A stretch of 64,000 bases of DNA, taken from the NCBI GenBank assembly GCA_037178625.1, contig CM074145.1:1798001-1862000 (forward strand), read 5' to 3'. The stretch's first letter is position 1, and every line of letters starts with the position of its first letter. This stretch comes from Skeletonema tropicum (Eukaryota > Bacillariophyta > Thalassiosirophyceae > Thalassiosirales > Thalassiosiraceae). A program made the position numbers and the translations under genes. Below are positions 11,118 through 20,612 of the stretch, in pieces. The notes under the pieces are model-generated. The model did no database searches and was not told where the DNA came from. It worked only from the letters and a program-made list of their open reading frames with translations.

Positions 11118-12738
11118 ATGACAACGCACTTTTTCACACCAGCTCGCTTGCTAGCTCTCCTCCTCCTTGGCCTTGGCATGTCCACTCAAGCTCATGCTGC
11201 TCAAACATGCTTTGCTGCTGATGGCATTTATCTGAAGGAAGCAGTCAATAAGTTTGTTGGAGGCACTTGGACTGATACTGACATTGCTGAATATGGATTG
11301 ATTGAGAACTGGTGTACCACCAAAGTCACCACTATGTCCCAATTGTTCTATGGCAAAAGTACCTTCAATGTGGATATTTCACAATGGGATACATCCTCAG
11401 TTACCAGCATGGGTCAGATGTTCCGGGGGGCATCTGCATTCAACCACAATATTGGAGGCTGGGATACATCCAAAGTTACTGACATGCAAGCCATGTTCAT
11501 TGCTACATATGAATTCAACCAAGATATTGGAGGCTGGGATACATCCTCTGTTCATTACATGGTTGGCATGTTCTATTTAGCATCTGCCTTCAACCAAAAC
11601 ATTGGAGGCTGGGATACATCCTCTGTTTCTCACATGAATGGCATGTTCCATGCTGCATCTGCCTTCAACCAAAACATTGGAGATTGGGATACATCCTCTG
11701 TTACTAGCATGAGTGAAATGTTCCGTTCTGCATCTGCATTTAATCAAGACATTGGAAGCTGGGATACATCCTCTGTTACTAACATGGCACGCATGTTCCA
11801 AGGATCAACTGAGTTCAACCAAGACATTCGAGGCTGGGATACTTCCTCTGTTAGTTACATGCAATACACGTTCTATGCAGCAACCAAGTTCAACCAAAAC
11901 CTCTGTGGATGGAAGGACAACTTCCCTTATCCATATGCAACTAGTATCTTTACAAACTCAGGTTGCACCTACAAAGCAACTCCAACTTCTGATCAGAGTG
12001 CATTTTGTGCTGGTTCTGCTGCTGAGTGCCAAGTCTACACACATCCTCCTACAAAGTCTCCATCAGGATCAGCTACGCCCAATCCTTCAAAAGCTCCCTC
12101 TCCAGGACCAACCAATCAACCAAGTCCAGGTCCAACGTCTTCACCAACTGCATCTCCAACAAATTTGCCTACTTCAAACCCAACCTCAGCTCCAACATCT
12201 TCACCAACTTCATCTCCAACAAATTCGCCTACTTCAAATCCAACCTCAGCTCCGACATCTCCACCAACTGTATCTCCAACAAATTGGCCTACTTTGAAAC
12301 CAACCACAGCTCCAACATCTTCACCAACTGCATCTCCAACAAATTCAAGAGGTTGGAAGGGCAAAGGCAAAGGAAAAGGAAAAGGTACTTTACCACCAAC
12401 ACCAGTAAGAATTATGAAGCACCAAGAAGTTCTTTGTTTGACTAGCAATTCATCTTTTTCTAACCAACTCTTTTTGTTTGCGATTCTGTAACTGTAACAT
12501 TTCATTCTGCACACAGCAAAAAACAAAAAGTGCAGTCGAGATCAAGACTTTTTCTGCTACCACTAAGTTTGTCTGCCAGAAGCACGAACCTTTGTTTACA
12601 ACAATCTGCGAGTTTGGAGACGAAGCAGAAGCAGATGGAATCTGTCAAAGACAGGGACAGAACTGTGGAAAGGGTGGTAGAAAGTGCTATTTCGCTGAAT
12701 GTTCTGATGCTGATGGAGAGATGGAATCCAGGGGATAA
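11118..12738 (+). CDS. Secreted BspA-like DUF285 repeat protein with Pro/Thr/Ser spacer, two exons
   Basis: I predict exons 11118-12404 and 12517-12738 around a 112-bp GT-AG intron in phase 0, giving 502 residues. Residues 1-28 form a clear signal peptide ending AHAA. Residues ~60-270 hold at least seven DUF285 repeats with the pattern GWDTSSV-x-x-M-x-x-MF-x-x-A-x-x-FNQ-I. Residues ~310-410 are a PTSSPT-type spacer, which is typical of diatom surface proteins, followed by a GKGKGKGKG run. Exon 2 adds a Cys-rich tail (C at about 21-residue spacing, then [13 protein letters not shown]). Without splicing, the frame would end in an unrelated hydrophobic tail. Proteins of this type are extracellular or wall-associated; bacterial BspA relatives take part in adhesion. 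The partner here is unknown. The fold call is strong, the exon 2 join is inferred. Confidence 0.88.
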
Positions 12739-13065
12739 AATGATAAGGTAGACAAAATTAGGTAGAAGTTGGTACACAAGTCTGAGTCTTCAAGGGGGTT
12801 GATGAAGTAGTTGACGTCACCAACATACACATACATCATGTACAGTTATAGTTATAAACAGTTATGATAGGAGATAAATTTTTTATCCATAGTTCAGTTT
12901 TTGCCCCCATTGCTTTGGGTTTGGGTGCTGCAAAAATTGATTTTGGCTTTCTCGAGATGGGCTCCTAATTTGGGTGCAAAAATTTGCTTGGTGGTGTGTT
13001 CAGCATCACTATGCAATACCCTCCCAACTTCATACAAGTACAAGCTTCGTTTGCGTTGCAATTGC
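12739..13065. other. Short intergenic region before the LTR element
   Basis: No gene is supported. Two partly similar A/T-G-rich phrases lie near 12924 and 12970. The last five bases of the stretch next to it (13066-13070, AACAG) are the left target duplication of the LTR element. Confidence 0.5.
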
Positions 13066-13070
13066 AACAG

Positions 13071-13609
13071 TGTCAACTTATGTAAGAAAGCAGATGAGCG
13101 CAACCGCAATCGTACCAGTATGTCATCAATGGTACACTACTTATGGATATTGAAGATACTCATATCCCGATTAATGGGAATCGTCCCATTTATCTACCGC
13201 AAGTTGAACGTCGAATCTTCCGCGATCGTCGGTTCAGCAGAACTTATTTTCCCGCCATATCTTTACACAAGATACTAAAGACAACTCGCTTTATGGCGCT
13301 CACAACACAATCAAGATAAGAATAATGAAATAGTAATAACTACGTTGGAATACATCCGCTGCCTCAAGGCACATGTACTACATCAATACTTCGATAGTCG
13401 AGTAGGACGCACAACAGCAGAGCTTCAGTGCTTCGTGTCCGGCTTAAGATAGAATTAGACGTCTCAACACTGCCTTTGTTTTCTGGTACTCTACGATCCT
13501 CCTTACAAGTCCACCGATCTCGCTCCGATCCGTGTTCCCGCCTGAATGTTCGCTTAGATTATCCCGACTCTGTTTGACGGTCTTATGACAGATAATTCTC
13601 AACTTGAGA
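13071..13609 (+). repeat. 5' LTR
   Basis: 539-bp repeat matching 16643-17181. It begins immediately after the AACAG target duplication. The internal sequence diverges from the 3' copy at 13610, which defines its end. Confidence 0.93.
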
Positions 13610-13667
13610 GATTATCAGTTCTCGTGCTTTAACAATAGCTTCAGATACACCGAAGAATTATCTGTCA
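13586..13667. other. Inverted repeat across the 5' LTR/internal junction
   Basis: TGACAGATAATTCT at 13586-13599 (inside the LTR) is perfectly complementary to 13654-13667 (internal region), leaving a 54-nt loop. The primer-binding site would be expected in this loop. The arrangement exists only at the 5' end, because the second arm lies outside the LTR. A role in RNA structure is inference. Confidence 0.7.
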
Positions 13668-13835
13668 AGCCTTTAGTTGTTGAGTCTTATGAGAAAATCC
13701 AACTCTCCCTGATATAAGTGGACTTCCGTTTTGCTAGGCAAACACCTTGCTTAATAGACCTTCCTTTCATACCAAGTGGACACCCGTGATAGCTGACAAA
13801 ACAGCATAACATCTTTATCTGACGCCGATATCATC

Positions 13836-16800
13836 ATGCAGGAGGATCAACTTTCTTCTTCACGTGGCGATGTTACTGCCGATGAGGGTTTTGTAGACGC
13901 TTCTTTAGAGACCAGTGATGGTAGTCGAGATGCTAATATGGAATCTGATGTATTTCGCAGAGGAAGGTGGCGGAGACCCTTATCCGAGTTTTTGGATTTA
14001 CATCAAGTCCTGTTTTCTACTGAAGGCATCATATCTACACGTTCGTGGATTTACGTGTCTTGTGAAGAAGTGGATATCTACCATGTGGTGGGCCATCCTT
14101 CGTTAGTAATGGGTCTCTCCTTATTAGGAAGTCAAGAGGATAAATGGTGGATTGTCACTGTGTACAGGCCTTTGCCCGCACTTAACCCGGCATCTCTCTC
14201 GATTCGATCGGTGCTTCGTCTAGATGTGAGCTTAGGAACCAGACACTATATTCTCGACACTTCTACATTGGGTGGAGACAAATTGATCGCAGTTATTATT
14301 CTTCGCATCATGGATCCTTCGGAATTCAGTACTTTGGTAACTCCTTCTGGTGTTAATACCAACATATATCCATCTATGGATACAAGTCCTATCGGTGTTA
14401 TAGCTTGTCTTCGACAACATGACATCAGCGCCCTTTTGATGACCCTATTCTGGAAACTCGATATTCAGTTCCTGGGCACAAGTTCTATCAAGCGACAGCA
14501 TATCGATGTTGTTATCTTTGGTGAACATCGTCACATCGCAGATCATCTACTCGATGGTACTCATGACTTCCTAGTTGTGAATAGAGGAGTGATGTTTTTC
14601 AGTAGTGAGGGACTCATACTTGCAAATTATCTCTTGAGACTATGGGGAGTAATGGTAATCTTTAGTGTCGACTTTATCTGGTTGCACGATCTTTCGCAAG
14701 GGACACAACATGTTCGATACTATAATCAACTTGTGACCAAGATTCATGTTGCGTGGGGAGATGTTTTGCAATCGACGTATGCATTACTCGGGAGAACGGA
14801 GACACTCTTGACATCTACTACAAGCATCGATGTCTTTCAAGACGAATCCAGTGGTGTTATTATCACTCACAAGTCCCAGAAGATTGATCGTTGCATGATA
14901 CTTGCTCACAGTTGTCACAACTCCGATCACACATCCAACAAGATCTTGTTTATTACCATCGCTTGGTCTGTACTTGAATTACTTGTACGATATGATCCTT
15001 CGCACATTCAAGGCTATGCATTTGTTCGTGGCATGATATCTTATGTCTCTACAGCTTTAGAGCTACTGCGATATCACAAGATGATGATTGGAGAGTACTG
15101 TCCTGTGAAGATGCGATACTTTATTAATTTAGAGTTTCTTTTGTCCTGCGAGATGAATGGGGAGCAAATTCCTTCAATTGAATATCTATCTGTGATGATA
15201 CGACGTTACCACTATCCTGCGAAGATGAGAGACTTTATTATTTCAGAGTTGATTTGGTACTACGAGTCGAATGGAATTCAGTTCTACAAGACGAAGAATG
15301 GGGAGCAAGTTCTACTCTATAAGTTGATGGACATCCAAGAAGATTCTGCCGTTGGAAGCCAAGTTGTTGTTTGTTCTCCTGCTGCGAAGATTGAATTTTA
15401 CCACCATCGAGCACAACTAGTCGATGCGGAATGCAATGCACTTGTTCTTAAGTCCTTACAAGACTTCGCTGCTCAGTTCTATTCACATGATTCTCGAGAC
15501 CTTGCTGATAGGATCTATATCGTCGTCGCTTGCAGGTTGCATCGCTTTTCGTTTGCGGAGATTACTCGAGGTCATCGACAGTATCACGTCTTGCTTCGGA
15601 ACGTCATCATCAACAACGTTTTCTTGGATCGACATCATTCTGTCATGGTTACTGCTGAGGAATATGGGGAGACATCATCATCTACTCGACTTCATCATAT
15701 CATTCGTCCGACGGAAGATACTTCCTTTTGCAAATCTTACAACATGCTTGCTTTACTCGGTACTGCCGTGAGAGAAAATATTATTCGGTCGCAGATCAGT
15801 GATGGAAACTCTGCTATCTTCTCGGCTCAATTTGGATATGGTAATATTTTGATGGTTGAATATGGTGCTATTTTGGTAAGTATCGACAGTGACTCTCGTC
15901 ACATGATGATTGCACGTTTTGCATCGAGGATTGTTGATAGGAAGCGCAATATCTACGTTATTCGGAATCAAGTCAATTCGGTTCTTCATCCTGATCTCGT
16001 GAGTTACGAACGTCATCGTCTCGGTCTCAATCATGGGGAGCGCAGCAAACGTGCAGCTATTCAAGAACTTATGGATGCATCACGCACTAATTACCACGAA
16101 ATCATCGTCGGAAGCAGAATTATCACCCGATGCAATCGGCTCTATGGTGGATTCTTTGTCGATATCTTTGTGTGTGGCTTCAGGTTCTTTGTTAGAAGTC
16201 CCGAGAGAGGGTTCTCTTCAAGTGTTCGCATTTTTGATGAATACGATCAACTTCATTACCAAGTCGCGGATGACCATATATACCTTGAAGTTCAAGTCAC
16301 AAACGGCAATAGGCCCTTCTCACAAGTCACAAACGGCAATAGGCCCTTCGCGAACAATCACAATGCTTTATCGTCCACATTTTCTATGGCCGATCTACGT
16401 CTACCTAGTCCAAAGGAGGAAGAACTACTCATCCAATACCCTACACCTACAGGACAGATCAAGGATTATCAAGACCATACACCTACAGGTCAGATCAATG
16501 ATTATCAAGAGCTACTGGAAATACCAACCATTATGGAAACAACTTCACACAATAATAAGTTTACTGCTCAGATGTTCTTTGAGATTAGCGATTACTTGTT
16601 GAAGTGGGAAGTCTGGAATACGATATACGTTTGGCTGGGGAGTGTCAACTTATGTAAGAAAGCAGATGAGCGCAACCGCAATCGTACCAGTATGTCATCA
16701 ATGGTACACTACTTATGGATATTGAAGATACTCATATCCCGATTAATGGGAATCGTCCCATTTATCTACCGCAAGTTGAACGTCGAATCTTCCGCGATCG

Positions 16801-16850
16801 TCGGTTCAGCAGAACTTATTTTCCCGCCATATCTTTACACAAGATACTAA
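13836..16850 (+). CDS. Unknown 1004-residue protein of the LTR element
   Basis: This single uninterrupted frame occupies almost all of the internal region. Its last 69 codons, including the stop, lie inside the 3' LTR. The N-terminus is acidic and Ser-rich, and the body alternates hydrophobic beta-like stretches with His-rich segments. It has in-frame internal duplications: a 30-bp unit at 16293-16352 (VTNGNRPF twice), a 36-bp unit at 16443-16514 (HTPTGQI type) and a longer diverged pair near 15100-15310. I found no CCHC knuckle, D-[ST]-G protease, HHCC or DDE integrase, YxDD reverse transcriptase or RNase H motif. A chance frame of this length is very unlikely, so I treat it as coding, but I cannot assign a function. 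It could be a diverged gag-like protein or captured sequence. Confidence 0.65.
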   Translation: MQEDQLSSSRGDVTADEGFVDASLETSDGSRDANMESDVFRRGRWRRPLSEFLDLHQVLFSTEGIISTRSWIYVSCEEVDIYHVVGHPSLVMGLSLLGSQEDKWWIVTVYRPLPALNPASLSIRSVLRLDVSLGTRHYILDTSTLGGDKLIAVIILRIMDPSEFSTLVTPSGVNTNIYPSMDTSPIGVIACLRQHDISALLMTLFWKLDIQFLGTSSIKRQHIDVVIFGEHRHIADHLLDGTHDFLVVNRGVMFFSSEGLILANYLLRLWGVMVIFSVDFIWLHDLSQGTQHVRYYNQLVTKIHVAWGDVLQSTYALLGRTETLLTSTTSIDVFQDESSGVIITHKSQKIDRCMILAHSCHNSDHTSNKILFITIAWSVLELLVRYDPSHIQGYAFVRGMISYVSTALELLRYHKMMIGEYCPVKMRYFINLEFLLSCEMNGEQIPSIEYLSVMIRRYHYPAKMRDFIISELIWYYESNGIQFYKTKNGEQVLLYKLMDIQEDSAVGSQVVVCSPAAKIEFYHHRAQLVDAECNALVLKSLQDFAAQFYSHDSRDLADRIYIVVACRLHRFSFAEITRGHRQYHVLLRNVIINNVFLDRHHSVMVTAEEYGETSSSTRLHHIIRPTEDTSFCKSYNMLALLGTAVRENIIRSQISDGNSAIFSAQFGYGNILMVEYGAILVSIDSDSRHMMIARFASRIVDRKRNIYVIRNQVNSVLHPDLVSYERHRLGLNHGERSKRAAIQELMDASRTNYHEIIVGSRIITRCNRLYGGFFVDIFVCGFRFFVRSPERGFSSSVRIFDEYDQLHYQVADDHIYLEVQVTNGNRPFSQVTNGNRPFANNHNALSSTFSMADLRLPSPKEEELLIQYPTPTGQIKDYQDHTPTGQINDYQELLEIPTIMETTSHNNKFTAQMFFEISDYLLKWEVWNTIYVWLGSVNLCKKADERNRNRTSMSSMVHYLWILKILISRLMGIVPFIYRKLNVESSAIVGSAELIFPPYLYTRY

Positions 16851-17181
16851 AGACAACTCGCTTTATGGCGCTCACAACACAATCAAGATAAGAATAATGA
16901 AATAGTAATAACTACGTTGGAATACATCCGCTGCCTCAAGGCACATGTACTACATCAATACTTCGATAGTCGAGTAGGACGCACAACAGCAGAGCTTCAG
17001 TGCTTCGTGTCCGGCTTAAGATAGAATTAGACGTCTCAACACTGCCTTTGTTTTCTGGTACTCTACGATCCTCCTTACAAGTCCACCGATCTCGCTCCGA
17101 TCCGTGTTCCCGCCTGAATGTTCGCTTAGATTATCCCGACTCTGTTTGACGGTCTTATGACAGATAATTCTCAACTTGAGA
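16643..17181 (+). repeat. 3' LTR
   Basis: 539-bp copy of the 5' LTR, followed by the right AACAG target duplication at 17182-17186. Confidence 0.93.
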
Positions 17182-17186
17182 AACAG

Positions 17187-17897
17187 CAGCAACAGTAACA
17201 AGTAATGGTAATGGCTGTATAATTATAATAAAAGTAATATGTTAATGTACCAATCACACATTCATAAGTCGATTTATGGATATGACTGGGTGGACGTTGG
17301 ACGATGGAGATGGAGATGGAGAGGAAGATTGACAAGCTATAGGTTATCTGTATCTGTATTGGTATCTGCGGCTGCATTTGTAGCTAGTTGTTAGTTGTAT
17401 TGCTCTCATGTGTTGTCCGTCTCTTTGCACACAGATGAGACACTATCCCAAGGCAGGGCCACTCTTATTTACATTCCATTCTGATTCCTATTACAACCAC
17501 GTTAACGTTACCCACAAAGAAAGTCCCATTCAAAAGGTCGAGGTCGAGCGGTTGGCTTATTTGTTGTTGGCGCAGTGCAATAACAAGAAGTATGAAGATT
17601 GATACTTACTAGTAAGTTACTTACCGAACTTGATAGATTGTTGGAGAGAGGTTGATACTTATTACTTGCCTTGCTAATAACTTCCTTGGTGCTGGTTACA
17701 CATAGGTACTAGTGATGTGAGAGTGAAAAGTGCAGAAGTAATGCTGGACACGACGTGACGCACATAATCGTAATGAGAATGAGTTCTTGTATGTGTCATA
17801 TAATGTGTTGTTTTGGTTTTGTGGACGAATATGTACCACTTATTTATGTTTACTACGTGGGAAGGATAGGATGGATCTGTACTGCCAGTAGCCAGGT
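17187..17897. other. Intergenic region, no gene seen
   Basis: The only frames are short and unconvincing on both strands. The sequence next to the insertion is CAG-rich (CAGCAACAG), continuing the flank seen before the left target duplication. Confidence 0.5.
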
Positions 17898-18078
17898 GAT
17901 CACTGTGGACCATATCTGATTTTGCGGTAGTCTGCATGGCTCCATGGACGGTGGTATCTAGCTTGGCTTGGCTGTTCATGGTCATGCCAGCTTGCCCAGT
18001 AAACAGCTCCTGAATACCATCCTAAACTAATCACTTTGCAACATCATTCGGAAGGGTGGAAGTGGAAGTGGAAGTGGA

Positions 18079-18472
18079 GGCTAAGTGTATGGTCAGGCTC
18101 CCTAAAAATGGCTAATTTATCTGTTCTCAGCCGCTACTGGGGCTAACCTACCCTTTTATAGGCTTAAAATGCTCGTCTCGATGAGCTTGTTCCAAATCAA
18201 TGAGTTGCTTCCAAAAATAAAAAAATATTTTGTTAGCCCCATTCCCTAGCTTGCCTTGGGGGTTAACCCCAAAAAAGAAGCCCCATCTCCAATTTACCCT
18301 GGTCTTCAGCTCCATATCACAATTCATTTCACCACGATTCAAAACCTTGCCAAGCAAAGCATGGATTTGAACTCCTCTCACTCTCAGCTTTCCAACGCTA
18401 TGTTGATCACTTCTTGAAGTCAAATACTAATTGAGAACAGATTTGCTGGGGAGCCTGACCATACACTTAGCC
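18079..18472. mobile_element. 394-bp MITE-like element with perfect 24-bp terminal inverted repeats
   Basis: The ends 18079-18102 and 18449-18472 are exact inverted copies of 24 bp (starting GGCTAAGTGTATGG). A second, inner inverted pair, CTGTTCTCA, occurs at both ends. Directly flanking it are two copies of TGGAAGTGGA (18069-18078 and 18473-18482). Removing the element and one of these copies gives exactly the sequence at the matching place in copy B, a natural empty site. A 10-bp duplication would fit Mutator-like transposition, but the flank is a GAAGTG microsatellite, so its length is ambiguous. No transposase is encoded. Confidence 0.88.
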
Positions 18473-18726
18473 TGGAAGTGGAAGTTCCTCCCACTCCCAC
18501 TCCCATGTGAATGTGAGAATGATTAATCCATAAGGTAGGATAAGCTCGCCGCGTTACGTATTCACACTTACAAAGCAGAGATGATGATGGAAAGTATCTC
18601 TCTAGTATATTCGAATGACTATGGTAGCCTTCAATGAGACGATTAATGCACAAGACTGAAGCTCGCCTCAGTAGCAACAGCTGTCAGCTAAGTAATATTA
18701 TCTAAACCGACGACAGACAGACGCAA

Positions 18727-18798
18727 GGGGCTGTGGCACAGTGGTAGCGCGTCCGCTTTGCATGCGGAAAGTCCGGGGTTCGACTCCCCGCAGCTCCA
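18727..18798 (+). tRNA. tRNA-Ala (anticodon TGC), copy A
   Basis: A full cloverleaf can be drawn. The acceptor stem GGGGCTG pairs with CAGCTCC through one G-T pair. The anticodon stem is TCCGC/GCGGA around the loop TTTGCAT, so the anticodon is TGC. The T stem is CGGGG/CCCCG around TTCGACT. The D stem has one A-C mismatch. No intron, and no encoded CCA. It stands 5 bp upstream of the tRNA-Leu gene, so the two may be transcribed together. Confidence 0.93.
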
Positions 18799-18803
18799 AC
18801 CAT

Positions 18804-18885
18804 GCATTCGTGTCCGAGCGGTCCAAGGAGCTCGACTCAAGTTCGAGTGTGTTCGCACTCGTGGGTTCAAATCCCACCGAATGCA
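18804..18885 (+). tRNA. tRNA-Leu (anticodon CAA), copy A
   Basis: The acceptor stem GCATTCG pairs with CGAATGC, and the anticodon stem CTCGA/TCGAG encloses CTCAAGT, so the anticodon is CAA. A long variable arm (GTG-TTCG-CAC) marks it as class II. The T stem GTGGG/CCCAC encloses TTCAAAT. There is no intron, although tRNA-Leu(CAA) genes of many eukaryotes carry one. Confidence 0.92.
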
Positions 18886-19324
18886 TCATCTTTTTTGGAG
18901 CGTAATGCAGCACAATTAAATCATTGCATTGACCACGCACCTGGCCTTTTCAGAAATACGGCTTCACCATCCGTCCAGACGTCTTCAGAATATATACGTG
19001 TGACATTAATTTTTGCAATTCATAGAATATGGTACGTTTCATATCGTCTCAATATGGTACACAACGAAATCACTCCAGCCACAAGTTAAGCCAAGTCCAT
19101 CGTTTTGCAATGTCAATTTGATGAAACTTACTCCCTAAAGTGCACTTCTATCTTTTGCCTTTTACATTGTTATTGTAGCCACATGCATCTTTTGCTGTTT
19201 TGCCCGCTGTAGCCTAAACCTAAAAAATGTAGCTATCGTCTGCTGATGACAACCGTGAATGAAAAAGAAAAAGCAGTCCTTCTAAACCTCTTGATCACCA
19301 GCTAAAGTGCCTCATTAGTCGTTA

Positions 19325-20523
19325 ACAGCTGTCCGGGTAGGCGGCTTTGACTTGATGTCCCGTATTATTGACACCCAAATCCAAAAAGTGAGGGGGGGTG
19401 GGGGGTTAGAACGCCCCCAAATGCAGAACGCAAGATATATACCCAATGGGCACCCAATTTACCCAAAATAACTTGTGTCACATCCAAATATATCTGTGTC
19501 GTAGTGGTGTCATACCGGTGTTAGACGTCTCGCTTCTGAGACAATATCAGCTTCTAGATGGCACCGTGTGGTTCTGCACATCGCTGTTGTTCTACAATGT
19601 CTTGGACTGGGCCCTCAAAATGAGGGTGGGGGGTTCAATAATACGGGACATCAAGTCAAAGCCGCCGTATGGTCTCTCATGGGAGACCATTTTCTCAATA
19701 GGCTTCGTTCTGGTCCCATATCCATATCTCGGCGACGGCGAGATATCGACTTCAGACAAAGTTTGGCGGTGATTCTGAAAGCTGAAGTCAAGCTCTTTAA
19801 AACTGGCCTATGTACAAGGTAGATGTCTCAATTCTTGTCATGTCTATATTAGCTGAATTGAGACTCAAGGTTTTGCCTCATACCTTTGGTTTCTGGCCCT
19901 GCCAGGGGCCATGCTGTAGAGTTAGAGTCATTGGCATCGGGGCAGCTCGGATTGGCCCAAAATTTGTAGATTTCTTTGACCACCTATTAGAAGGCTTACT
20001 AGTATACCAGCCTCCATCAAGCTCATAAATTGTATCTACTAACATACCTCCACTATGATCTATATTGGGCGGTGCTGAGTTGGGCCCTACCGCTGCGCTA
20101 CATATAGCAGAGCAGGACTTCTAAAATGTGCGATCCAGGTACGTACCTATTCCTATGTTGGGAAATATCCATTTTTCTATTGGTACCTGCCACCTAAGAC
20201 GATGGGCATCTTGCCCAACTTCTCCTGTCGCGCCATTTTCAAACTCCTACAGCATCATCTCCTTTGGAATTTCATATCACTGCCTCTTTGCTAATTCCGG
20301 GGTGATGGAAAAACTGTTGGTTATTTGCTTAATTACACTCGAAGGGTAGTAACTTGTGACATTGCTCTAGATAATTGTAGATAATTTCGCCCCTGGAGGG
20401 CCAACCATGACGTACTTTAAGATTTCCGTTAATTTCAGCATCATCTCCTTTCGGGAGCTCAAAAATGGAGCTTTGCTGGGCTTCTAGTTCCCTCCAAAAA
20501 CAACAACTTACCCGGAAAGCTGT
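19325..20523. mobile_element. ~1.2-kb terminal-inverted-repeat element inserted in copy A
   Basis: The ends ACAGCTGTCCGGGTA (19325-19339) and its inverted form at 20509-20523 match in 14 of 15 positions. The whole segment is missing from copy B, where CGTTAAGGG is continuous. The target appears to be TTA/TTAA; the right flank reads TCAAGG, so the duplication is imperfect. A TTA target would suit PIF/Harbinger-type elements, which is inference. The interior has only short frames and no transposase that I can recognise, so it would be non-autonomous. Confidence 0.7.
19340..19666. mobile_element. 327-bp nested element with perfect 32-bp terminal inverted repeats
   Basis: Positions 19340-19371 and 19635-19666 are exact inverted copies (beginning GGCGGCTTTGACTTGATG). 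The flanks are GTA on both sides (19337-19339, 19667-19669), consistent with a 3-bp target duplication. It sits directly at the inner edge of the left terminal repeat of the 1.2-kb element, so it is a younger insertion into it. The interior is G/C-run rich and non-coding. Confidence 0.85.
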
Positions 20524-20612
20524 CAAGGGTGCTGCGGCCATATTACGCCGAAAAATGTTCTTCAACTTAGTTGGCCAGTCGAAGTCTGCGTTGAAACTGG
20601 AGGGAATTGGAC

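Larger units (their letters stand above)
13071..17181 (+). mobile_element. Complete LTR retrotransposon, 4111 bp, without recognisable pol
   Basis: Two 539-bp direct repeats that appear identical by eye flank 3033 bp of internal sequence. The element is bordered by a perfect 5-bp duplication, AACAG (13066-13070 and 17182-17186). The LTR begins TGTCAA and ends TTGAGA, which is a near-inverted terminus. A short purine run, GGGGAG (16637-16642), sits directly before the 3' LTR and could be the polypurine tract. The internal region has one long frame (13836-16850) that shows no zinc knuckle, protease, integrase or reverse-transcriptase motif. It is therefore probably a non-autonomous element mobilised in trans. 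Identical LTRs suggest a recent insertion. Confidence 0.93.
17898..20612. repeat. Segmental duplication, copy A, containing two tRNA genes
   Basis: This segment is nearly identical to 25134-26218 (copy B), with only occasional substitutions over the shared ~0.9 kb around the tRNA genes. Relative to B it carries a 394-bp insertion (18079-18472) and a ~1.2-kb insertion (about 19325-20523), both with inverted ends. A short stretch at 17986-18034 is also different. The right end of homology is near 20612 in A and 26218 in B. Confidence 0.9.

Noticed and set aside
12116..12526. Minus-strand Val/Gly/Glu repeat frame
   Set aside because: Antisense of the Pro-Thr-Ser spacer of the DUF285 gene.
16240..16290. 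VADDHIY in the LTR-element frame as a reverse-transcriptase YxDD box
   Set aside because: The neighbouring RT blocks are absent and the Y position is wrong; considered a chance resemblance.
16293..16514. Short direct repeats as a possible CRISPR-like array
   Set aside because: They are in-frame two-copy duplications without regular spacers, in a eukaryotic element.
18148..18423. 91-codon minus frame inside the 394-bp inverted-repeat element
   Set aside because: No transposase similarity; the element is too short to be autonomous.
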